The notes under the pieces: model-generated | What the model was told of the DNA's origin: nothing | Databases searched by the model: none | The model's input: the letters and a program-made list of their open reading frames with translations, nothing else | DNA from: Sphingobium phenoxybenzoativorans | GTDB lineage: Bacteria; Pseudomonadota; Alphaproteobacteria; Sphingomonadales; Sphingomonadaceae | DNA: 42,343 bases | Reading direction: 5' to 3' | Assembly: GCF_001757355.1 (NCBI RefSeq) | Contig: NZ_MINO01000032.1 | Location: 1-42,343, forward strand | Shown: positions 8,041 through 15,460 of the stretch, in pieces | How the letters are laid out: every line of letters starts with the position of its first letter | Numbering within the stretch: the stretch's first letter is position 1 | Program-made: the position numbers and the translations under genes

Positions 8041-10275
8041 TCAGAACGAGCCCGTCACCCTGACCCCGAAGGTACGCGGACGTCCGTCGATCGAGAAATA
8101 GAAGAGCCCGCCGACCGGTTCGCCGTAAGTCATATAATATTTGTTCGTGAGGTTCTGGCCGAACAGGGCGATCGAATAACGCTTGTCGGGGCCGCTGTAG
8201 CTGATCTCGGCATCGATCAGGCCATAAGCCTTTTGAAAGCTCACCGCGCTTGGAACGTCGTTGACCTGCGCTGACGACCTGTAGTTGAAGCTCGACATCA
8301 ACGCCAGTTCGCCATCGCCCAAGGGGATGTTGTAGTCGGCTTGAATAAGCCCCGACCACCGCGGCGCATTTTGCCTCCGCACATTTTGGAGCAGGACGTC
8401 GCCGGTTCCGAAATTGATGACCTGCGGGCGGTAGTCCGTATCGAGATAGGCGAGGTTCCCGCTGAGCTTGAAGCGGTCCGATGCGCGTATGACGAATTCA
8501 GCTTCCACGCCATCGGCGCCGAGACCGCGTGCGTTGATGACCCGATTGACGTATCCAAGTCCCGGCACCGCATCGATCGCGATCAGCTGCACATCCTTGT
8601 AGTCGTAATGGAAGGCCGTGAGGTTGAACGTGACGGCACGGTCGAACAGGCTGGTCTTGAGGCCCAATTCATATGAGTCGATCGTCTCGGGCTCAAATGA
8701 GTTGATCGCCGCGATACTCGTGGCAGAGCCATTGAAGCCGCCGCCGCGATATCCCTGCGCAAAGCGGAAATAGGCCATGAGATCGCGGTTGAACCGGTAA
8801 CGGGTGGACAGTTCGGTCGTGAACTCGCTGAACTGGCGTGAAAAGCGTCCGGTGCCGCTGGTCGGGGACGGCGTGGAAACGAGCCGCTTGCGATCCCAGG
8901 TCTTGCGACCGCCAAGCGAGACATCCCATTTGTCGGTGATATCAAGGCTTGCCTGACCGAACAGCGCATAGCTGTCCGTGTCGGGACTGCGAAATTCAGT
9001 ATTTGTCAGCAATACGGTCGATGGCAGACCGAACAGCGGTCCCCCGATCTCGGAGCTTTGCTGCACATCGATACGCGAGCGCAGATAATAGCCCCCGACC
9101 AGCCATTTGAACCTGTTGCTGTCGTCGGACGTCAACCGCACTTCCTGGCTGAACGCCCTCGCCCGCACCTTGCGGGGCGCAAGATTATAGACGGTGGAAG
9201 GGGTCGCATCGAGATCGATCGTAAGGATCTGATCCGTCGCACGGTAGCCCGTGATCGAGGTCAGCGTCGCAGGCCCCAGGTCCCAGTCGGCATTGAGTGT
9301 GATGGCGCGGACCTTTGAACGGTTCGGACCAAAGAAGCCAAAGCCATCCTTCCCGACCGGATAGGTCGAACATTCACCAAAGGTTGCGCACACGGCGGGA
9401 GGCCCCTCGGGCAGGGCGCCTTCATAGGGCGCGGGAAGCGTGTCCGCGTGATTGCGCGCCCGGATGGCCGGCGGCGGCGAGCTGTCCCTTGTATATTCCG
9501 CCGTCAGATAGGCCGTGAAGTCGTCGCCGGGCGTCAGCAATATGCCCAGGCGCCCCCCATAAACCGACTGGCCGCCGACATCGCGCTTTCCGGTCGTGAT
9601 GTTACGCAGATAATTGCCGCCTTTCGTCCGAAATGCCGAAAGCTTGACCGCCAAAAGATCTTCGACGACGGGGGCTTCAACAAAGGCTTTGAGCTGGAGA
9701 AGGCCGAACCGCTCGTAACTCGCCAGCGCTCGCGCACCGAACTCGCCCGAAGGCCTGCGCGTCTTGATATTGAGCGCGCCGCCGACCGAGTTGCGTCCCT
9801 GAAGAACGCCTTGCGGGCCGCGCAGCACCTCGACCTGTTCTACGTCGAAAATATCGACGTTCGAGCCTGCGGCCGTCGCAAGATACACGCCATCGATGCT
9901 GATCGCATTCGACAGGTCCTGGCTGGGCTCGGACGAGCGGTCGCCTATGCTGCGGATGAATGGCTGAACCTCGGTCGGGATGGAAGGCGCCTGCTTGAGC
10001 GTGGCGCCCGGAACGATGGCTCCCAGCTGCTCGAGCTTGCCGATGTTGCGCTGCTCAATGAGCTCCGGACTGATGGCAGTGACGGCGGTCGGCACAGTCT
10101 GTACCGACTCGGCGCGTTTACGTGCCGTCACGACAATTTCCCCGGGTGCCGGCGCATCGCTGCCGTTTGCCGTATCGTCGGCTTGCGCCGGCGGCGCCGT
10201 TTGCGCCACGGCCGGGGCCGCGCTTAGCGCAATGATGGACGCGGCCGAAATTATCCAAGTTGTTCTGGCTAACAT
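8041..10275 (-). CDS. TonB-dependent outer-membrane receptor
   Basis: 744 residues. The ATG at 10275 is chosen over an in-frame start 36 codons upstream because it has a GGGGAGAG ribosome site and begins a clear signal peptide (Lys/Arg-poor start, hydrophobic core, cleavage near APAVAQ). After a short spacer comes a TonB-box-like EIVVTARKR, the plug domain (VPTAVTAIS... to about residue 200), then a beta-barrel ending in ...FGVRVTGSF with the usual C-terminal Phe. Such receptors import large or poorly soluble substrates using ExbB-ExbD-TonB energy. It diverges from a GMC oxidoreductase gene across a palindrome-rich region, so it probably imports the substrate of that pathway. Sphingomonad polyethylene-glycol genes have a similar receptor/GMC/ALDH grouping, but identity is not claimed. 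Confidence 0.93.
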   Translation of the reverse strand: MLARTTWIISAASIIALSAAPAVAQTAPPAQADDTANGSDAPAPGEIVVTARKRAESVQTVPTAVTAISPELIEQRNIGKLEQLGAIVPGATLKQAPSIPTEVQPFIRSIGDRSSEPSQDLSNAISIDGVYLATAAGSNVDIFDVEQVEVLRGPQGVLQGRNSVGGALNIKTRRPSGEFGARALASYERFGLLQLKAFVEAPVVEDLLAVKLSAFRTKGGNYLRNITTGKRDVGGQSVYGGRLGILLTPGDDFTAYLTAEYTRDSSPPPAIRARNHADTLPAPYEGALPEGPPAVCATFGECSTYPVGKDGFGFFGPNRSKVRAITLNADWDLGPATLTSITGYRATDQILTIDLDATPSTVYNLAPRKVRARAFSQEVRLTSDDSNRFKWLVGGYYLRSRIDVQQSSEIGGPLFGLPSTVLLTNTEFRSPDTDSYALFGQASLDITDKWDVSLGGRKTWDRKRLVSTPSPTSGTGRFSRQFSEFTTELSTRYRFNRDLMAYFRFAQGYRGGGFNGSATSIAAINSFEPETIDSYELGLKTSLFDRAVTFNLTAFHYDYKDVQLIAIDAVPGLGYVNRVINARGLGADGVEAEFVIRASDRFKLSGNLAYLDTDYRPQVINFGTGDVLLQNVRRQNAPRWSGLIQADYNIPLGDGELALMSSFNYRSSAQVNDVPSAVSFQKAYGLIDAEISYSGPDKRYSIALFGQNLTNKYYMTYGEPVGGLFYFSIDGRPRTFGVRVTGSF

Positions 10276-10594
10276 AGCGCTCTCCCCGACTTCTGTTTTC
10301 TCTCTCACCGCATACTGCGATGGCACATCGCAACGATCGCGACCGCCGCGCGCCGTAGGAGGGTATGTTCCATAGAACCACAACGTGTCAATACGCGAAA
10401 TCTGATTTCGCTTAACGGAACATATCCGTTCTTCTGGCAGCCTTCCTCAGCACGCCGGCCGGCACACCCGGGAAGGGCCGGCGGAGGGTTATAATTCCGC
10501 TGTGCGAATATTGGTTTCATTTTATTGACGACCAGCCGCGAACGGCATAGCTAGATTCGCCGATACCGAAGTAGTCATACCGGAGAGAGTGATA
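10276..10594. promoter_or_regulatory. Divergent control region with several perfect dyads
   Basis: Between the receptor and GMC genes lie TGCGATG-GCA-CATCGCA (10316-10332), GTTC-CATA-GAAC (within about 10364-10380), GCGAAAT-CTG-ATTTCGC (10395-10411) and AACGGA-ACATA-TCCGTT (10414-10430). The last two are almost adjacent. Size and spacing suit dimeric repressor/activator sites, IclR-like in style for the AACGGA dyad. No regulator gene lies next to it in the window. Confidence 0.55.
10525..10553 (+). promoter_or_regulatory. Sigma-70-like promoter for the GMC-ALDH genes
   Basis: TTGACG (10525-10530), a 17-base spacer, then TAGCTA (10548-10553). The start codon lies 41 bases after the -10 box. 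The dyads at 10395-10430 lie upstream of the -35 box, a placement that would suit an activator. Confidence 0.6.
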
Positions 10595-12208
10595 ATGGCA
10601 GCAGGAGGTGGGAATCCCAGGCTCATCGACGCCGATTACGTGGTGGTCGGCGGAGGTTCAGCCGGTAGCGTACTGGCTGCTCGGCTATCCGAGGACCCGC
10701 GTAACAAGGTCCTACTTTTGGAGGCGGGCAGCGATGGCAGCCAGTTGCTCGTGCAGATTCCCGCAGGCTACACCAGGCTCGTCGGCAACTCCCGCTTCGA
10801 CTGGCTCTACCCTGGCGAGCCCGACCCGGCCGCAAACGGCCGGGCCCAGACCTGGTCCGCCGGCCGCATGCTGGGGGGCGGGAGCTCGATCAACGGCCAG
10901 ATCTTCATTCGCGGCACGGCGAGCGACTATGATCGCTGGCGAGACACCGCCCCACAAGGCTGGTCTTACGAGGACGTGCTTCCCTATCTCAAGAAGCTCG
11001 AACATTGGCACGGCGCGCCGAATGCCAATCGTGGTACCGATGGCCCGCTGTCGGTCACCCCGATGCGCGATGCCCATCCGCTCACCCAGGTCTTTCTCGA
11101 AGCCTGCCGCGATATCGGCCTGAGGATCCTCGACGACTATAACAGTGGCGACATGGACGGTGCGTTTCTGACGCAGGTCTCCCAGCGCAATGGCTGGCGT
11201 TGCAGCGCGGCCAAAGGCTTTCTCCGTCCGGTCATGAAACGGCCCAACCTCGAGGTCCTGACCCATGCCGCGGCCGAGCGGATAGGGCTCGAGAACGGCA
11301 CGGCGAACGGCGTGACCTTCACGCGCGGCGGGCAGCGCTGGGAAGCGACCGCGCGGCGGGGCGTAGTGCTCAGCGCGGGCGCCATCGGCAGCCCGACCCT
11401 GCTGCTGCGCTCGGGAATCGGACCGGGGGCGACACTTCAGGATGCCGGCGTTGCGACCGTACGGGACCTTCCCGGCGTTGGCCGCAATCTTCAGGAACAT
11501 CCGACCGTCGGTCTGCACAAATTCGTCAACCGGCCGACGCTCAGCAGCGCATCGGGGCCGTTCGACATGTTTCGTTATGCCCTGCAGTTCCTGTGGAACC
11601 GTCACGGCCCGATGACGCAGCCGATCGCGCAGGCCATGGCCCTGGCGCGCACCCGTCCCGAGCTAGCCGAGCCCGACATGCAGCTGCACTTCATCCCGCT
11701 GAGCTATAATTTCGAGCCCGACGGCCGGATTACGTTGCCGAAAACCCCCGCGCTCAATGTCGCCGCGACATTATGCCGGCCTTACAGCCGGGGCGAAGTC
11801 GGCCTCAAGGCGGACGGGACGGCGCGTATCCGCCACTCGTTTGTCAGCGACGAGCGGGACATGACGGCGCTTATCGGCGCCTGCCGGTGGATGGAACGCC
11901 TCTTCAACACGCCGGCCTTCGCCAAGATCGTTACCGGGGACCGGGTCCCCGCCCCCGTCCCCACCCGGACCGAAGACTGGGAGGAGTACGTCCGCGCTAC
12001 GGTGGCGGGCGGCTATCATATCGTCGGCACCTGCCGGATGGGAACGGGCGACGACGCCGTGGTCACCCCGGACCTTCGCGTTATCGGGGTGAACGGGCTT
12101 CACGTAGCGGACGCATCGATCATGCCGACCGTCACGAGCGCTAACACCAATGCAACGACGATGATGATCGCCGAAAAGGCCGCCGATCTGATCCGGTCCG
12201 GCGTTTAA
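10595..12208 (+). CDS. GMC family FAD-dependent alcohol dehydrogenase/oxidase
   Basis: 537 residues, usual for GMC oxidoreductases such as choline, alkanol and PEG dehydrogenases. ATG 10595 is preferred over the GTG two codons earlier, because GGAGAG at 10582-10587 is correctly spaced. The FAD-binding site VVGGGSAGSVLAARLSEDP opens the protein (about 17-35), followed by the family signature GRMLGGGSSINGQIFIRG and GAIGSPTLLLRSGIGP. The catalytic pair is probably His475 (GGYHIVGTCRMG) and Asn519 (SANTNATT). No signal peptide is seen. It is followed after 10 bases by an aldehyde dehydrogenase, so the pair likely turns a primary alcohol into the acid. Confidence 0.92.
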   Translation: MAAGGGNPRLIDADYVVVGGGSAGSVLAARLSEDPRNKVLLLEAGSDGSQLLVQIPAGYTRLVGNSRFDWLYPGEPDPAANGRAQTWSAGRMLGGGSSINGQIFIRGTASDYDRWRDTAPQGWSYEDVLPYLKKLEHWHGAPNANRGTDGPLSVTPMRDAHPLTQVFLEACRDIGLRILDDYNSGDMDGAFLTQVSQRNGWRCSAAKGFLRPVMKRPNLEVLTHAAAERIGLENGTANGVTFTRGGQRWEATARRGVVLSAGAIGSPTLLLRSGIGPGATLQDAGVATVRDLPGVGRNLQEHPTVGLHKFVNRPTLSSASGPFDMFRYALQFLWNRHGPMTQPIAQAMALARTRPELAEPDMQLHFIPLSYNFEPDGRITLPKTPALNVAATLCRPYSRGEVGLKADGTARIRHSFVSDERDMTALIGACRWMERLFNTPAFAKIVTGDRVPAPVPTRTEDWEEYVRATVAGGYHIVGTCRMGTGDDAVVTPDLRVIGVNGLHVADASIMPTVTSANTNATTMMIAEKAADLIRSGV

Positions 12209-12218
12209 GGAGCAGGGC

Positions 12219-13685
12219 ATGCCCATACAGGACGATTTTCGCGGGGTCATCGCGCATCCCGACCAGCTCTTCATCGGCGGGCGCTGGGTCGCCCCGACAT
12301 CAGACGAGGTTATCGACGTCGTCTCTCCCGCGACCGAGGAAAATTTCTTCCGGCTCGCCGCCGCTGGTCCGGCCGATATCGATGCTGCGATCACCGCCGC
12401 TCGCACGGCGTTCGACCAAGGCCCGTGGCCTCGGCTCAGCCTTGGGGAGCGGGCCGGCTTCCTGCGCGCGCTGTCGAAGGAGCTTACAGCCCGCGCCGAG
12501 ATCCTCAGCGGCGTTTGGGCCGGCGAAATGGGGGCGCTCTTTTCGATCAACACCCAGCTCATGCCGATGCTGACGGGCATCTATGCCGATCACGCGGACA
12601 TGGGGGACAGCTTTCCGTTCGTGGAACCGCATGCGCCGGCCGGCGGGGGCTCCGGCCTGCTCGTGCGCGAGCCTGTCGGGGTCGTGGCGGCGATCGTGCC
12701 CTGGAACGGGCCGCTGATGCTCGCGAACTGGAAATGCGCGCCAGCGCTGCTCGCAGGCTGCACGGTGATCCTCAAGGCGTCGCCCGAGGCGGCGGGAACG
12801 TTGTATCTGCTGGCCGAGGCCGCGGAGGCGATCGGCCTGCCCGAAGGCGTGCTCAACGTCCTGGTCGCGGATCGCGAAAACTCGGAACTCCTGGTCAGGG
12901 ACGTTCGGGTCGACAAGGTCAGCTTCACCGGATCGACCGCGGCCGGACGCCGCATCGGCGGGATCTGCGGCGATCGCATCGCCCGCTGCACGCTCGAACT
13001 GGGCGGCAAATCGCCGGCGATCCTGCTAGACGACTATGATCCGGACACATTCGCCGTCACCGTCGCCGAGGCGGCGCTGATCATGGCGGGTCAAGCCTGC
13101 TCGGCGCTGACCCGGATCATCGTTCCGCGCACCAAGCACGCCAGGGTCGCCGAGGCGATAAAGGCGCGATTCGATACCGTCCGGATCGGGGATCCGTTCG
13201 ATCCCGCGACCGAGCTAGGTCCGTTGGCGATGGCGCGGCAGCGCGAGAAGGTCGAATATTATATCGCCGAGGGACAAAGCGAAGGCGCGCAACTGGTCGC
13301 GGGCGGCAAGCGGCCGTCCGATCTGGAGCGCGGATATTATATCGAGCCCACGCTGTTCACAAACGTCGAAAGCCATATGCGCATCGCGCAGGAGGAAATC
13401 TTCGGGCCCGTGCTCTCGATGATGATCGCCGACGACGAGGAGCACGCGATGGAGATCGCCAATCGCAGCGATTACGGTCTCAACGCGTCGGTCTTCACCA
13501 ACGACCGCGACCGCGCCATTGCGGCTGCGCGCCGGCTGCGGTCGGGAACCGTCGCCCACAACGCGTTCAGGAATGACTTCACGATCGCTTTCGGCGGCTT
13601 CAAGCAGTCGGGCATCGGCCGAGAGGGCGGGATCGAAGGCCTTCGGCATTATACCGAGACCAAGACAATTTTGCTGGAGAGCTAG
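12219..13685 (+). CDS. Aldehyde dehydrogenase family protein
   Basis: 488 residues, standard ALDH superfamily length. The key residues are all present: Asn163 (PWNGP), the coenzyme loop FTGSTAAGR at about 236-244, the base Glu260 (LELGGKSP) and the nucleophile Cys294 (GQACS). The C-terminal EEIFGPVLS and FGGFKQSGIGRE segments are canonical. It should oxidise an aldehyde to the acid with NAD(P)+. It follows the GMC gene after 10 bases with an AAGGAGCAGGGC ribosome site, which supports an operon and a two-step alcohol-to-acid conversion. Confidence 0.93.
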   Translation: MPIQDDFRGVIAHPDQLFIGGRWVAPTSDEVIDVVSPATEENFFRLAAAGPADIDAAITAARTAFDQGPWPRLSLGERAGFLRALSKELTARAEILSGVWAGEMGALFSINTQLMPMLTGIYADHADMGDSFPFVEPHAPAGGGSGLLVREPVGVVAAIVPWNGPLMLANWKCAPALLAGCTVILKASPEAAGTLYLLAEAAEAIGLPEGVLNVLVADRENSELLVRDVRVDKVSFTGSTAAGRRIGGICGDRIARCTLELGGKSPAILLDDYDPDTFAVTVAEAALIMAGQACSALTRIIVPRTKHARVAEAIKARFDTVRIGDPFDPATELGPLAMARQREKVEYYIAEGQSEGAQLVAGGKRPSDLERGYYIEPTLFTNVESHMRIAQEEIFGPVLSMMIADDEEHAMEIANRSDYGLNASVFTNDRDRAIAAARRLRSGTVAHNAFRNDFTIAFGGFKQSGIGREGGIEGLRHYTETKTILLES

Positions 13686-14094
13686 GACTGGCCGGGAAGA
13701 GATCGGGTCGAGCGTTGCCATTGTTTTGCTGCTCATCGGGCGGCTGGTGAAGGGAATGGAGCCCAAGCCAGCGCGGCTCGACATCCTTAGGGGCTGATGG
13801 CGACACATGGATCCTTCGGACTGGTTCCCGGTTTCAGCGACGCTGGCGAACACCGTTGGACGACCACGTATGCAGCAGGGAGACGTCTGGCGAGCCACAC
13901 GCTCTCCCCTTTCCGTTCTAAGATCCGGCCTAACTAATTTCGCATTGCGAAAATTAGTTCTGCATTATCGACGTGTTCAAACCATCTGGTTAGCACCCAG
14001 GAAATGACATCGCGGGTTTGTACACTTGCGGGCAGTAGCTGGTGAGAGGCTTCATGTTGATGGCAAATAGCATGCGACGGGGCTCACCTTCACC
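13686..14094. other. Gene-free region with a palindrome upstream of the MFS gene
   Basis: About 410 bases without a supported gene; the short open frames here have no recognisable domain. The notable content is the dyad at 13932-13959. AT content is higher around it than in the flanking genes, as expected of a control region. Confidence 0.5.
13932..13959. promoter_or_regulatory. Palindromic operator candidate
   Basis: A perfect 15-bp dyad TTTCGCA-T-TGCGAAA is flanked by AACTAA and TTAGTT arms (one base out of register). Dyads of this form are typical IclR-family operators. It stands about 135 bases before the MFS transporter start and presumably controls the MFS/molybdopterin enzyme genes. 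The regulator is not in view. Confidence 0.55.
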
Positions 14095-15309
14095 GTGGAG
14101 GATGGTGTCGTCGGGTTCCTGGCCATCAATTGCGCGACTGGCGTGACTTTTGGCACCTTCGGCCCCGCGCTAGCCATGATCGAAACCGAGTTCGGAGTAA
14201 CTCGCGCCGCCACCTCGAGCGCGCTTGGGCTGGTCTATCTTGCCCTCGGCCTTGTATCGCCCCTCGTAGGAATGGCTTTGCAGCGCTTTTCCATAAGATC
14301 GGTGATGATCGCGGGAGCGATATTAAATATTCTCGGCAATCTTCTGCTCGCCGAAGCCAATAATTTTGCTCTTGTTGCCTCGGCATATGCGCTTCTGATC
14401 GGTCCAGGGGTCTGCTTGTTAAGCGTTATCCCCGTATCGCTGATGATCAGCCGCTGGTTTGACAAAGATCGCGGCAAGGCGTTGGGGCTGGCCAACATGC
14501 TGTTATTTCTCACGATCTGGCCACCGATCGCAGCAGTGTTGATTCTGTCGGGCGGACGCCCGCTACTGTTTCTATCGTTGGCTGCGATATTTGCGCTTCT
14601 TATTCCCATTTTGTCGCTGATCGTCGAGCCGTCCGACGCGGGGACTGACATCGAGCCGAACGCCGCGGGTCAGGACTTCCTGCCAATTCGAAGCCTTCTG
14701 GCCAATGGGAGCTTCTGGATCGTGAGTCTCGCGATCGGAGTCATGTCGGGCGCCTCCACCATCTTTGCCGTGCACAGTGTATCCATGGCGACATCCAAAG
14801 GGATCGACCTTCCTTCCGCGGCCAGTTTGATGTCGGCGTTCGGGCTCGCCGCGATACTTGGTGCAATGGCATTTGGATGGCTTGCCGATCGGATCGGTCC
14901 GTTTCTTGCCTTAGCGATCAACGCGGCGGCGCTCGTTCTATGCTGGCTGTCGCTGACGCTCGCTGACGGGCTGCCAATGATGGTCGGGCTTTCGGCAATA
15001 ATCGGGCTCTGCCTCGGGGCGCTTGTTCCGCTTCATGGCATGGCGCTGAGTCATCTTTTCAGAGCCGCCAATGTCGGACGGGCAATGGGATTCGGTTATT
15101 TTATCATGGTGCCATTCCTGTTTGGCGCCGCCCCGCTCGCCGGCTTCCTCTTCGACAGAACACGATCCTATGACACCGTACTCTTGACGGTATCGTGCGC
15201 TCTTGCGGGAGCAGCGCTGGGCTTCGGCCGGCTGGCCATTTCCGAGCGCGGCAAATCGACATCTCAAACTTTACGTCGGGCAGTCCCGGGTGACGGCGCG
15301 CCCTCCTGA
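14095..15309 (+). CDS. MFS transporter
   Basis: 404 residues with about 12 hydrophobic segments in two halves, separated by a hydrophilic loop near residues 180-205. The conserved N-half loop is replaced by LQRFSIRS, and a clearer one (GWLADRIGP) lies in the second half. The start is uncertain: GTG 14095 is the only start codon after the in-frame stop at 14068, has no clear ribosome site, and leaves a very short N-terminus before helix 1. A small upstream indel is therefore possible. It resembles monocarboxylate/oxalate-formate type carriers. It is likely a carrier for a pathway acid, judging by neighbours. Confidence 0.8.
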   Translation: MEDGVVGFLAINCATGVTFGTFGPALAMIETEFGVTRAATSSALGLVYLALGLVSPLVGMALQRFSIRSVMIAGAILNILGNLLLAEANNFALVASAYALLIGPGVCLLSVIPVSLMISRWFDKDRGKALGLANMLLFLTIWPPIAAVLILSGGRPLLFLSLAAIFALLIPILSLIVEPSDAGTDIEPNAAGQDFLPIRSLLANGSFWIVSLAIGVMSGASTIFAVHSVSMATSKGIDLPSAASLMSAFGLAAILGAMAFGWLADRIGPFLALAINAAALVLCWLSLTLADGLPMMVGLSAIIGLCLGALVPLHGMALSHLFRAANVGRAMGFGYFIMVPFLFGAAPLAGFLFDRTRSYDTVLLTVSCALAGAALGFGRLAISERGKSTSQTLRRAVPGDGAPS

Positions 15310-15427
15310 CGTCCGCAGTCTAGATCTTGGGCCGCGCCAATTGGTCTTGTCGGAGAAATTTCCTGCCGAGGCGAGACCTTGACACACTGAGCAGCGCAGA
15401 AGTCTCAGCCCCCCTGCGGAGGACGAA

Positions 15428-15460
15428 ATGACCAGTCGTTCCGAACCTACTTTCGGCAGA
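15428..15460 (+). pseudogene. Out-of-frame native start of the molybdopterin oxidoreductase
   Basis: ATG at 15428 with GGAGGA at 15418-15423 encodes MTSRSEPTF, then runs out of frame with the main gene. Restoring roughly 7 bases near 15454 would join it to the large frame and supply the two absent cysteines. This is an inference from family pattern only. Confidence 0.5.
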
